Below are positions 23,612-36,186 of a DNA stretch of 64,000 nucleotides, piece after piece (the stretch's first letter is position 1; each line of letters opens with the position of its first letter). Source of the stretch: Spironucleus salmonicida (lineage: Eukaryota; Fornicata; Diplomonadida; Hexamitidae); assembly GCA_000497125.2 (NCBI GenBank), contig CM035320.1:1013197-1077196 (forward strand). Direction: 5' to 3'. The notes beneath the pieces were generated by a model. The model did not search any database and was not told the DNA's origin. It was given only the letters and a program-made list of their open reading frames with translations. The position numbers and the translations under genes were made by a program.

Positions 23612-24025
23612 TCACTTACCGTTTGAACCACACTTACCACAGTGCTTTCTGTCCTTATGATTAGAAAGTCTAACGCCGGCACCGCAACGCTTGCAGTACT
23701 CACGGAGAGAGTCTACAGTATCACCCTTAACGGAATAAAGCTTGAGGATGGCGAGTTTTACCTTCTTATCAACGTGGCTCTTGTGCTTGGGGGTCTTTTT
23801 GACCTTTTTCTTACGCTTCTTATCCTTACCAGCACCATCAACTGGTGTAACAGCGATGATTGTGGAATCCTCAGGGATGGTCCTGAGCGTGGCGGCAGTC
23901 TGGAGCATCTTACCGGCGAACATGAAGGCAACAGCGCCTACAAGTTCCTAATATTGCTTGACCGATATGTTCTCGTCAACTGTGACGGCGAGAGTCTCAG
24001 TGGGGTACTATACAAAGAGCTTCAT
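23612..24025 (-). CDS. RPS27A: Ribosomal protein S27a with ubiquitin-like N-terminus
   Basis: 137 aa; ATG at 24023-24025; TGA at 23612-23614. Residues 1-66 are a divergent ubiquitin-like fold (MKLFVQYPTETLAVTV... FMFAGKML... TIIAVTPVDGAGK). Residues 68-82 are the Lys-rich S27a start, followed by the C4 zinc finger with Cys111, 114, 129 and 132 (CKRCGAG, HCGKCG). It is a small-subunit ribosomal protein. The ubiquitin-like part lacks the terminal LRLRGG and so may not be released as free ubiquitin. Codons are more GC-rich than in neighbours, as expected for a highly expressed gene. Confidence 0.95.
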
Positions 24026-24093
24026 AGCAATGGAGTGGGTTTTTTGAATTGAAGTTAAATAAAACTACTTTTATAATAGTATATAAATGCTAG

Positions 24094-24678
24094 TCATGTC
24101 ATGTCAGCTGTTGGTCTGGCGAGTTACAAAACCTACGCACCTTGCAACTGTTCCGCCTCTGTAGCATATACTTGTATAATTTTTACCATGCTTTCGCTTC
24201 TCTCTTCTGCAATAAAAGCACGACGCTCTGCTTCTAGAAGTTACTGATCTCGCTTTGCTAACTTATCCTTAATCAAATCATTCTGAATCTCATACTAAAT
24301 AAGTTATTTACATTACCCCTAAAGGAAAGTATTAGAACTAACTAATTTAGAATTTGTATCTTCTACTTTATGTATTCTGTTTCTTAGCTTCTTATTTAAG
24401 CTTTAAAGTGTTGAGAGGCGCTAAGCGTTAGCCTTAGCACCTTCTTCCACGTCCTGAATATCCCTAGCTGCAAAATAAAAACACTTTTTCATCATTTGAT
24501 AATGTTAGTCTAGAGCATCCAAGTCATCCTAATATTGACTAATGGAGCTGTTTATCTCTTAATTTTTAACTGTCAGGTTTACATTTTCCTGAAGCAATTT
24601 TTGTAATTTCTTGAATTAAATCCTGTTCTAGTAATTTAATTAAGATAAAATAGAATCGGCAACATGATATCTATTCAT
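24094..24678 (-). CDS. Coiled-coil protein, 194 aa
   Basis: ATG at 24676-24678 after TTTAGA; TGA at 24094-24096; about twenty in-frame TAA/TAG. Almost entirely alpha-helical with heptads (FKKLQKLLQENVNLTVKNQ, LQSLNKKLRNRIHKVEDTN, LAKRDQQLLEAERRAFIAE). No membrane segment. It resembles short axonemal or basal-body coiled-coil proteins in general character only. It is the first gene of the minus-strand series running down to 20775. Confidence 0.78.
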
Positions 24679-25831
24679 TCTAAATTATATAATTAGATGG
24701 AAATTGAAATTATAATATAACTTTATATACTAAATTTCTGATTAGATCTTAATCATTCTATTTTATTTATTACTATTATATCTTAATATATCTTGTAAAA
24801 TAAAATTTTATAAATATTTTCCAAATTACATAACAAATATTTGCAAAATCACTATTCGTATTATGATTATATTTAAGTAACTAATAGTAAAAACTTTACA
24901 CAAAATTATAAATTTTATATTAATAACTAATAACCAAAATAATTTTTATTTTTAAATTCTAAATTATTGAATTAAATTTTTTATATGATCTTATTTTCAT
25001 TATGTAGATTTATTTTCGAATCATAATTATCTTGAATAATTATATTATGTATATAAAAAATATTATTAATATTTAATTTTATTTATTAAATACTTATGTA
25101 CTTCATTATTTGATAGCATGAATAATAAAAGAAAGGGTAATACTAATTTTGATGATTATTTTAATAATATATGCAATGCCTGAAATGCTAAAAACTTAAG
25201 CATAATGCTAAATTAAACTTTAATAGCTTTAAATGATAAAACTTGGAAGTTTTGTTAATATAATGGAAATGTATACTGTTGGATATGTATAATTTGTATC
25301 AACTTATTTAAAAATTATTATCAACGAAACTAATCAATGCTAATATAATATGCAGTATTTACCTCAAGATTAGTATTGAGATGGAATGTAAAGAATATAA
25401 ATTTGATTATTATAATTAGCTATTATTCAAAATAATTTCATTGATCCTATAAAATAAATAAAGGAATGAATCCATTTATTTATATATTATTTATATGAGA
25501 AATAATAAATACAAAAAAGTAATATTTGAATTTTTGCCATACATTGTGTGTCATCAAAGAATTTATGTAACTCTTACTATTGGAAAATTACGTTAAAATA
25601 GTATTATATATACCAAGTATATATAAATAACATATAAATTTAGAAATGGAAAGGAAATGTGGTTTGTGTATTAGTAGGATAATTTAAGATAATAACAAAT
25701 TATTACTCTGATAAAAAAAATAGTTCTTAAGGAAAGAAGTTAGTATAAGTCACGTTATACGTGAATCCCCAAAAATAAAATCTACAAATGGATGAACTTT
25801 CGCTATCTGCTATCGTTGCACTTTTAACTGT
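24679..25831. other. AT-rich intergenic
   Basis: Extremely AT-rich; nothing recognised. Confidence 0.55.
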
Positions 25832-26341
25832 TCAGGAACAAATATGCCTTAAATTTGATACTAGTGGTATGGTATAGGTACTAGGATCACATTTATATTA
25901 TTAGTTTACTTTATTAAAACCTGACTTTTTAATTGATAGTCCAGATACATATTAGGCCGTACTCAATATAATATAGGGTATCCCAGCTGACTAAATATCA
26001 ATGCTGCATATTAAAAGAATTATATATTGTGACAAAACTAGACGAATCCTCATATTATAAGATATAAGCTAAGAGGGCTAATTATTCGCAGATTATGTAA
26101 AAAGATTATTGGAAGTAACATCTGATTATGAGTCTTCTTTATAGATAGATGATTTAGAAGGTGAAGAAGATACACCAGAAGTATATGTAAACGAAGACTC
26201 TAAAATATTAGAAGATAAAGATTGGATGTCAGCGTCTGACTCTATATTAGCTGATTCTAACGCTGAATTTACTCTAGCATCAAGATTTCTATGGTGATGG
26301 ACGACTAAATAATCGATACTTGAGTATTTTTCTACAATCAA
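25832..26341 (-). CDS. Open frame without clear start, perhaps gene remnant
   Basis: A frame of about 170 codons ends at TGA 25832-25834 and is open upstream to about 26435, with no ATG near its 5' end. Composition is Ser/Asn-rich in the first half (ANIESDADIQSLSSN, SGVSSSPSKSS), with a hydrophobic stretch later (YIILLICSIDIQ). No family recognised. It may be a decayed gene or a gene with an unseen first exon. Confidence 0.3.
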
Positions 26342-27306
26342 AAACTATTGCAAATGGGTATTTGTAACAAACTTTATTGATATATTAAAATATATACTAA
26401 CTAATCTATAATAATCTCAAATAAAACTAATCTGATTAATTAATGATTGTTTAAAATCTGATGCAATATGATATACCATAGTTTTGATTTTAGAAGTAAT
26501 ACTATTAGTGAAACTTGTATATTATAGTTTATTTAGAGTAAAATATTAATTGAATCCTAAAATTAGTCATAATCTTTTAATTAAAATTATATAAAAATTA
26601 TAATATTATGTTTTATATTACCTTAGTTAGTATTATCTCTTAATATTACTTAAAATAACTAATTAAAATATTTTTTGCTAAAATTACAATATATTTCATT
26701 TTATATAAACTTTCAATATCTGTAATAAATAAATTAGAACTTATTTAATTATTTTCAAATAGTATATTATATGGTCATTATCATTATTGATTTTAATACT
26801 AGCTAAATTAATATTATAAAATAAATAAAGAGCATCTTGAATTTTCTTATTTAGCTAATCTATTTACAAACTATTACAGATCGTACATTTAAATTAACTA
26901 AAATAAGTTTATATAAGAACATTAATTTATTTTTCAGATAAAATTATACAATCTAACTAATATTTTAAAACTTAACCCTTAAATTAATGAATTAAAGATT
27001 ATTTTAAAATTTTATTAATGGCCTGACATTATTGTATATTGCTTCGATTATAGAATGAAATTTTAACGATTAATAATTTAACTAGTGTTTTTTATTATTT
27101 CAAAATCATAATTTGTTAAGTTTATGATATATTCTCATAAATAACGTTTAGTTTTTTATCTTATCTAATTTTTAAAATTATACTTGAGAACCATATTACT
27201 TATCAATAATGTGATATTAGTTAGCCATTTTGATGAAATTTAATTTCCTATATTGGACACATAACTCGTTTATGCAAATTTATTTAAATCAAAATAAAGT
27301 TTTCAT
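26342..27306. other. AT-rich intergenic
   Basis: Extremely AT-rich; nothing recognised. Confidence 0.55.
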
Positions 27307-28167
27307 TCAAGGAGTGAGTAAGAAACATTAAACTTCTATGCCACAGTGATTTTGGCCTCTAATAATTCTGAAGAAACCATTTTCTCCAAAACTGTTACCC
27401 CATGAGTTTTTAACAGTCCAGTAAGGAGTACCATTTTCTTCACCATAGCCTACAAACATAACAGAGTGTTTACCTTCTGCATAACCAGAAGTATGTTCAT
27501 AAATACCACTTTCATAGTACATGAAATCAGAGAAGACAAAAAAGTCAGTTTAAACAACACCTTTAGTGATGGCAACTTTAATAGATTCTTCATCAGCACA
27601 TACATTTTCAGTCTTAGTTGCTTTGACGAATTCAAGATCAGATTTATCATTACATTTTTTAGGACATTTACCGCTTTTTCCAGATATACCAGAAGTATAC
27701 GGAGTGCATTTATTAGTTACAGTACCTGTATTAATAAGATAGTTCTAAACAGCTTTGATATATCCACCATCGCATCCTACATCTGTTGGGTCGCAAGAAA
27801 CTACATATTATTCAGAAAGCTAAATACGTTTTTTGTCTAACTTTTAAATACATCTGTTGTCAGCAAGTTGATTAACAGATGAGAAGGCCCAGCACGAGCC
27901 ACAGTCTGCCTAATCCCGAACAGTCTTAGCTCCAGCACACTCTGGCATTTCATGATTCCAATTCCAAAATTCTGGCACTTCGCCAGTTAATTTCACGGTA
28001 GGAGCTGGTAGTTGCTACATATTCTTACTTAATAGAGATTTTACTTAGACAACAGACATACCCTCAAAACGTTTAGGAATACCAGCCTTCCATTTCATAT
28101 TAGGCACACGCTTTAGAGATTCGAGGAACTCCTGCTTATGATAGAGCTCAGCCAGGACAACAAACAT
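27307..28167 (-). CDS. Cathepsin B-like cysteine protease (C1A)
   Basis: 286 aa; ATG at 28165-28167, TGA at 27307-27309. A short hydrophobic start ([11 protein letters not shown]) is followed by a propeptide ([20 protein letters not shown]). The mature enzyme starts near EVPEFWNW. Catalytic Cys92 lies in [10 protein letters not shown], His234 in [11 protein letters not shown] and Asn254 in KNSWGN; Gln86 forms the oxyanion hole. The cathepsin B occluding loop with paired His is not seen, as in many diplomonad cathepsin B enzymes. It is a secreted or vacuolar peptidase. Glycines usually before the active-site His are replaced by GK. A frame without ATG extends upstream, so the signal peptide may be incomplete. 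Confidence 0.93.
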
Positions 28168-29310
28168 TTGTTAGAAACGGGAGTTAAGAACCGATTTATT
28201 TTTATAAGATAAATAAATCTTTATAGTTTATAATCAAATTTAGAAAATTTTATTTTCGTAATTATAAAATAATTAGTTATTACTGCAGTTGAGCCTTATT
28301 TTTGATGAAGGAAGTATTATTACTCTTATTACTTAATATGTATTATATTACGAGATTTCATACGTTATATTGATATGATATATATTTATTTATAAATAGT
28401 ATTGATATCAAAAATACACTATGATTATACTTACTGAAAATGTAATTGTATAATATTAAATTATACTTCCGTATTATATTATTATATATACATTAAATAA
28501 AAAATTAATTCGATAAATTTTTATAAGGTGGCGTGGAACCCTAAAAACTTAATGATATTAACAATATATTTTTCTATACAAATAATAAAAGTATTTGTAT
28601 TTGTATATGATATTATATTATAAATAAATTCAAGGATAATTCTTAACATATAATTAAATTATAGTTACAATTGTAACTTCTGAAGTAGATACTAACAGTT
28701 AAATAGTATTTATTATCATATAAAACACTATAATCTGTTATAAAAATAATTATAATTATTCACTAACATATAAAGCTTCCTATAAAACATTAATTATATT
28801 TATTCGTGTAGTACTAGATAGAATCAGTTTAGGAATTCATTAATAAATAAACATATCTTCTATTTGCTAATTTGACTATTATAATTATAGTTGTTTTAAT
28901 ATATGTAAATATTTTTAAACTAGAGACTATTTAATTCATCGAGAGATGCTACAAGTTGATTTCGAAGAAGTGAATGCACAACGCATCATTGATGTATAAA
29001 TAAATAATTAATGAACTTATAATTATTAATATTATTTCTTTAAACTTTAAACAGTATTTTTATGTAAAATTCAAATTCTAACATAAAATACAAATATTGA
29101 ATAATTTTTCTATATTTAAATGACTGTGGTATCAGTAGCATAAAATTTATAATATATGAATTCAATTTTTATAGAGTTAGTTTCGATCATAATATTTTAA
29201 ATGTCATTTACTAAAAACAAAGGTTATAATAATAAATAATATTATTATATTTCTTTAAAATGTAATCACCATTCATCGATTTTGTTAATAGAAAATAAAA
29301 CACATTAAAG
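28168..29310. other. AT-rich intergenic
   Basis: Extremely AT-rich; only frames of below 30 codons. Nothing recognised. Confidence 0.55.
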
Positions 29311-29742
29311 ATGAGTCGACCTATGTCTACTAGTAAATTTTATCTTAGTAATAGTAATACTGTTACTTTTTAAGAAAGGATAGATTTTGATAATGTATAT
29401 CTTAGATTATCAAAAACATGTTAGGATTAAGAGTATTAATAAAAATAACAAATTTATGCATCTGTATACTATAAATAACGAGAAATTCTCAATAAAATAA
29501 AAAATGAAGAGATTGAAAGGACTATTGTAAAACATGCTATTTCAGATCTCCAGAAAATCACAGCTTTAGCGAGTGCAAATAGATACAAAAAGTACTAGTA
29601 ACATATCCCAGGGCAGCCTTATAGAAAAAGTCGAGATACAATTGAGTAAGATACGTTTGATTTGGGATTTGATATTGTAAGCGTTATAGACAGATGTGCA
29701 ACAAGAAAGTCCCTCAATTAGAGCTAGACAAAGTTTAAATGA
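29311..29742 (+). CDS. Unknown 143-aa protein
   Basis: ATG at 29311 after ATTAAAG; TGA at 29740-29742. About fifteen TAA/TAG read as Gln, including a Gln-rich run (QDQEYQQKQQ). N-terminus is Ser/Thr-rich (MSRPMSTSKFYLSNS),  the middle is helical (LNKIKNEEIERTIVKHAIS) and the end is polar (RCATRKSLNQSQTKFK). No signal, membrane segment or family. The ATG-to-TGA frame with coding-like content in AT-rich flanks supports a gene. Confidence 0.7.
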
Positions 29743-30148
29743 TTGTAGCAATAATATGCTACTTTTTATCATGTGTGATAGTTAATAAATATATATTATT
29801 TATGCAATTAAATTATTTAAGAGTAATCATCAAACAAGTTTTAAAGATTACATGCAAAAAATTATGATTTAACACGCTCTTAAGGTCTAGTTAGCAAAAA
29901 ATTAGCACATATACTTAACATTATTAAATAGTATACTTTGTACACAAAATATTACAACAGTTTATAATTATACTACCCATTACAGCTAAAATCATATAAT
30001 ATGTATTATCTAAACCTACAATCGTGTTTAGTACCTAAATTACAAACTATTATGTCATCAATAAACCTTAGCTTTAATCATTTATATAAAATTACCATAT
30101 TATATATTACAATCTCTATATACTTTCCCACTCCAATTTTTTAAAAAT

Positions 30149-33100
30149 ATGTACGCCGATATCAAATCTTTTCAGGTAGAGGCCTCCGACAGAATTTAGC
30201 ATCTGATGCTGGATGCCAAAAAGACAACTGCATACGTATTGCTTCAGGATGGCTCGTTTTCGGCCTTCAGGTCATCCACCGTCAGGCCAACGTTCACGCG
30301 AGACTCTCCATCGCTCCAGCTGAAAGCATCCCTGATCGCATCACACCCATTTCTAGATATTTGCGCGATCTCGACGCTCACCGGCGAGGTTCACATTTTC
30401 AACAGCGAAACCAACGAGCTGACGCAGCTCCCTCCTCTACACCAATCTGAGCTCTCGATACTGCAATTTATTGCATACGGCCGTATACTCATCACCGGTG
30501 ACGTATCCGGTAGACTAATAGTTTCCCAATTCGACCCCAAAACTTTGACGCTGACACCAGTTGCCAAAATCCAGCGGTCTGGGCGCCCCATTTTCGCATT
30601 TGAGCGCACTGCCTGCACGCAGAACTTCTATCTGAACTTCGCTTAGGAGGAGCAGATTGGCGACAAGATCGCGAGCTAAATAGGTCAGGGCCCGCTCGAA
30701 ATCATAGTCGGATACGACAAAGGCGATTTACTAGTTATTCAGGACGCTGCGAAGCATTAGATCATCGCAAACCTACCACAAGGGATTTTTAAGGTCTTTT
30801 ACTGGGGTGAAAACGATACTGGTGCAGCGATCAGCCCAGCGGGTGATCTGGTGATTTTTGGCTTCGAAACAGTCGGCTGGAGGTCAAAAAAACTCATTTT
30901 TGGCCGTAGCAAGCTCGAATTCAGCCAGAAAAATGACATTGTGCAAGTCGGTAACTGTAAGCTTGCATATGTTAGTACAACTGGTGCGCAGATCAAAATT
31001 ATTGACGTTTTCAACTAGAATGCGCAGATCATTGAAATTGATGATTTCCTATCAGATTTCACTGGTGTCAATGGTACAATTTCGTATATCCACGGTGTTG
31101 GCGTAATAGTGCCAGTAAAGTCCGTCAATTACCTCGTAATCATTGATTTGGAGCAGTCGAAAGTCGTAAAAAGTCGCTTCAATTCGGAGTGCTTTAACAA
31201 CAATTTTTTGAGCGTTTTAGACGGAAATATAGCTGATATCACCAAAACCACCGCAACAAGCAGCTAAAACTACACAGTAGTTGACACTATTGAATTATCC
31301 TTCAAAAACGCGTTTTCGAAGGCAAATTCGGACTCAATTTTGCTCAGCGACCGGGAATTTGCATTCCCGTCCGATGGCACGCTCTAAGTCTTCCAAATCC
31401 TGTCGTTCAAGCGCCCAAAGACGTCAAGCTCGACGCAAATCAACGCCGTTTTGCTCCAGCAAACCCTGCAGAACGAGTCGCCCATCAACAAGCACTTCCT
31501 CGAAAACCAGTTCCAGCGCGCCAGAAACACGATACTTTCCGCATTTCAGACCAATTACAATACCGTGAAAATAATTTTTGAGGGAGTGGAAAGTCTAATT
31601 CAAACTGAATTCGAAATTGAAAACATAGCCACAATCTTATCCGCCAGCGACAAACAGGGCTATGTCGTCGTTTAGGGTGGAAGGAATATTGCGACATTCG
31701 AGGTCCAGAACACCCAAACGAGCCAAATTGAGTCCTTCAAAACCGAGCACGAAGTCACCGCAATCGCGCTGTTCGGGCGGCACATTATCGCCTCGCTGAC
31801 AGTTCGCGAGGAGGGAAAAGCCGCGCGCTTTGAGCTCCAAAAGCTCACGATTTCGGGCACCGTCTCGCAGACGCTGAGCCTGGGCTGCAAAATCCTCAAA
31901 ATTCAGGTCGTGAATTTTCACTTGTTCTTGTGCGCTTAGCAGGTGCTGTTTTACGCCGAAATGAAGGGCTTCAGCCAGGTCCTCGAGATCTGCAAAATTG
32001 CGAAAGATTACCTCTTCAGCACCGAGAATGACCAGGTCATGCTCATTAATGAGCTCCCCGGGCCCATGATCAACATAAAAGACTCGCTCAAGAACTCGTT
32101 CAACATCCAAACCGTGCAGATTAGCGGGTTTACGGCGATCTCGTCGCTGGAGAACATCAATTTCGTGAATTTGGCGTTCAGCTTCACCTGTTTCAACGAT
32201 ATTTTGTGCCAAAACATCGAAATTCCAACCGTTTTCACACTGCAGGTCGATATTTCCGACATCCAGCAGATCATAAATTCTAAGGAAATCACGTCCTCGA
32301 ATTTCGTCAAAAGCGCGCGCGTTCTGGATTTCACGCCTCACGTCGTGAGAGAAGCGAAGTTCGACTGTTTCGAGAACCTGTGCGTAGAAACCGAGCTCAC
32401 CGATCTGAACATATTCCTGCTAATCGGCTTTTCGGCCTCAATTTCGAAGCGCTTTTGCGTCTTTCACAGGAACGTTTTACTGTACGAAAACTGCACAATT
32501 CTGCGCCAAATCGTCGAAAGCACGCGCGAGTTCGCTGAGGAAGAGGAGCACCAGGATATTCAGCTTGCGAACGGGCTCAGCATGGTCCAGTTTTTGCAGT
32601 TTTTGTCCATCAAGGTCAGCAAGACCGAGCGCGAGCGCATCCTGACGGCGAACTGCGACAATTACGTTGATAAGAACATTATAATGATCTAAGGTGTTTT
32701 CGCCCCTTTTTTGATTCCAAAGATCGAAAACCACGAAATTTCGTGTCAGCTTTTAAGTTTTATTAGTCCCATTATAGGTGTAATTTGCCGGGAAAACCGG
32801 CGCAAGCAGCTCGTCCAAAAGGTGCTCTCGCTGACCTCCTTGACGCCATCTGAGCCGTTCAACCAGTCCCCAAAGACAACTTTCACGCTCACGAAGTTCA
32901 TCATTTCGGTGCAGAATAACCGCTTTTCGGACGCCTACAACTTCGTCGCACAGTTCGACTCGCCCGAAATCTGGCGCTCGCTGGCGTCGCTATGCGTCAA
33001 AAACAACTACTTCGACCTGCTGAAAACGTGCATTTCGCACTTGAAGCAGCCAATGGTCTCGCTCATTTTGCGCTCGAACTCAATCGCGTCCGACAACAAA

Positions 33101-34978
33101 AACCAGGAAATCTCGTCGCTGCTTTCGATCATTTTGAACGATTTGAACACCGGAATGCAAATCGTCCAGAGCAAGCCGATTTTGTCCTCTAAGATCATGA
33201 ACCAGGTAGGTTTAGGCACGTTCCAGCTCGAGGCGAAGACCTCCGGCTTCAGCTCAATAACGCGGAAATCGACTATCTACAACCAGGCAAACCGGCTCTT
33301 CCAGCTCGGGGACAACGTTGGCTCTAACGCGTGCTACAGCGAGATTTTTTAGGGCGAAAACATCTACATTTCGGATGTGATATAGCAGCAGAACCAAGTC
33401 CAGAATTTGAACGCAAAGGAGCAGATTATGCAGGAGTTCGAGAGCAACGGGCTCACCCAGGCGGTGCAGCTGGCGAAGCGCCTGAACAGCAAATCGAGCC
33501 TCTTCACGGCGGCGAATCTGCTCGAGAAGGCTGCCTACGACCAGAATAACGTGAACTGGATCCAGGAGGCCGCGAAGTTGTACAATTTGGCAGGCTGCCA
33601 GACGCACGCGTTGCAGTGCGGAATAGCGTGCCAAAACGACGATGTGATTTACAACATCGGCAGTACTACTAAGAACTAGCGGATTTCGCTCCAGGCGGCT
33701 GCATATTTCGCGAAGAAGGCGGGCGAGGGCGATTGCCTGGAGAGGGCGCTGGTCCTCTACTCGTGCTCTGGTTTCACCGGCCAGGCGGTCGAGTTGTGCC
33801 TCCAAACTGGCAAAATCAAGGAGCTCTCGGGCCTGCTGAACGACTCACTGAACAACAACGGGAAGATCTCGCAGGAGCTGCTCATCAAGTCCGGCACCAT
33901 GCTGATTTAGTTGGACCAGTCGCAGTTCGCTCTGGATGACTATAACTCCTTCTTGACGACCGGCATTCTGGCGCTGGCGCACGCGAAGGCGACCGACCAG
34001 GCGCTCCATTTCATCGCGTCTGACAAGCTCAAAATTAACGCGAAACTGGCCGACTTGCTCACTCCAGAAGATGCAAAAACTGCTGAAAACCAGCAGATTG
34101 TCATCACGATCGGTAAGCTGCTTTTCAAGGCCGAGCTGTACCAGGAGGCCGTCTAGAAATTCATTTTGGCGAACGATTCCTACCTGGCGCTGAACGCGCT
34201 CATTAAGCTCGGCAACGTTGAAAAGGTTGTCAAGTTCGCATAAATGTCCCGCAACAAGAACTGCTTCATCGCTGCCGGCAACTTCCTCCAAACTCAAAAC
34301 TTCCGCGATAATCTGCAGTTTATGACCTGGATTATCCAGTTTTACCAAAAGGCGAACGCGATCGAGTTCCTGATCAAGTTCTTCATGAACTGCGCGACGG
34401 AGGAAATCGACGTCTTCAACGACTACGAGAAGGCCATGGACGCGCTCAGAGAGGCCGCGAAGTGGATCGGAAAGTTCATAGTCCAGCTGCAGGAGAACAA
34501 CGAGTCGAACGAGAAGCTGGAGAGGCTCAGGAACGATAAGAAGCTCGTTGAGCAGAACGGGCGGCTCATAATGGGCTTCCTGAACCTAATCGACTTCGCG
34601 CGCAACAACCTGAACAACGTCGACGCCAGCGAGACGCTCACGCAGAACGCCAAAAAGCTCACGCAGGCGATCGTTGCGCAGGATAACTGCATGGTGCAGG
34701 TTCCGCACGTTTTGGCCTTTATGTGCGAGTTCCATGCGCAGCGAGGTGAGAGCAGTCGCGTGCTACAGATCATGAAGAACATGCAGAGCCAGGGTTTCAG
34801 CGTCGAAAAATACGTTGACGAGGGAGTAGTATCGCAGTACGGTAGCGAGCTCGGGATCGAGGTCAAGAAGAAGGCCGACCTACAGGACGTTGAGGTGGAA
34901 CAGGGAGTGCAGGAGGAAGTTCAGCAGAGTCCCGTGAACGACGACATTGGGGACGTCGACATCGAGATTGAGCTCTGA
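30149..34978 (+). CDS. IFT140: Intraflagellar transport protein 140 (IFT-A)
   Basis: 1,609 aa in one frame; ATG 30149-30151, TGA 34976-34978; about sixteen in-frame TAA/TAG. The N-terminal ~620 residues are WD40-type beta-propeller blades (GRILITGDVSGRLIV, SPAGDLVIFGFE). Residues about 930-1500 are helical TPR-like repeats. Near residue 1350 the sequence follows the IFT140 pattern (LIKLGNVEKVVKFA, FIAAGNFLQ, IIQFYQKANAIEFL, DYEKAMDALREAAKW), and the end is acidic (DDIGDVDIEIEL). IFT140 is a core IFT-A subunit for retrograde flagellar transport and cargo entry. It is slightly longer than animal versions. The DNA is much more GC-rich than its flanks. WDR35 and IFT122 have similar architecture but do not match the C-terminal motif as well. 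Confidence 0.92.
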
Positions 34979-36186
34979 GGGGCGAGTGAAGGTATTGGAA
35001 ACGTTTGGCTTTTGCGCGACTTTGGTCGTAAATCGTCGGGCAGGGTTCGCGCGATGGGAGAAATTTGATGCTGGTTGGTGGTACTAGGATAACTAGTGTA
35101 TCTGTAGTGCGGACTTCGACCCGGCTATCACTCGTTAGTTAAGTGAGTTGCGTGACATGAATTGCTCTGTTGGTGTTGAATTTGCTATCAGTTTAGTGAA
35201 ATAATGGTAGTCAGATGAAGACTCGTGAGCTGTAAGCTGGATTAACGCTACTCAAAGGCATTCTCATGATGGCGAGCTTAACACTATAGTTTAGCCACAT
35301 TGCGAGAAAACTCCACATTCTGCTACTTGGTACTGCGGTACTGTAAAATATATTCTGCGATTGAGGGAGTTGGCCGCAGTCTAATATAATATGAATATAT
35401 ATTTCAGATAAAGACCAGATAGTTTTGACGAGTTCGGTAAATTGGCATATCTTGTGATGACAAAGGTGAATATTGCCGTGATTGAGATATGCTAGCATGG
35501 GTAAGCAAAACAAGCCTTAGCCTTCTTGTATATATCTTTTACCTGTCCTAGCTAAGGACTGCGATGTACTAAACAGTCTAGAACTGCTCAGTCCCTTAAA
35601 TTACGGTAAATGATGTAAATTAGTACGAAAACCCTAGCTGAACCTAGTACCTAAGAGTACGTCTGAAACAAGTAGTTACTAAACTTTAAGTAATAATATA
35701 TAAAGTAAAAATTTAAATTTTACTTTTTATATTATTTAGTTTAGAGAGTAAAGTTTTATTACAGTGGAATGCTTTTCTGACAAAAATATGGTAATGACTA
35801 AATTTATGGGAAACCATTAAAATAATTAATCCTATAACAACATAATACTTGTAAAATATAAAAATACTTGCTTTGCATTAGTTAGCGAGCTATAATTGCC
35901 AATGCTGTATAATAAATATAATTCATGAGTACCTTAAACCAAAAAATAACAACCTATCATATAAGTTCAGTAATTATATGTAAAAATATAAAAACTAAAA
36001 ACTGCATACTAGCAATATATATCAATATTAGTACACCAAACCTACCTAGCTTTCATCAAAAACTTCCATCAGATAGACCATATAGTCATACCTAATATTA
36101 ATAAATTGTGTATTTAAAAAATAATAAATTTAACCTACAATAATTTATGCCAATCATTATAATCTAAATTTAACTTTTGTTTCTAA
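34979..36186. other. Intergenic with a doubtful minus-strand frame
   Basis: 34979-35650 has moderate GC. A minus frame ends at TGA 35211-35213 and is open to beyond 35690 (PMLAYLNHGNIHLCHHK, then hydrophobic segments) but has no good start and no family. From 35650 to 36186 the DNA is AT-rich with no feature seen. Confidence 0.4.

Noticed and set aside
23642-24052. 136-codon plus frame over S27a
   Set aside because: Antisense shadow of the clearly identified S27a gene.
31637-34866. Long minus-strand frames inside IFT140 (up to 234 codons)
   Set aside because: Shadows of the GC-rich plus-strand gene; no domain and they contradict the continuous IFT140 frame.
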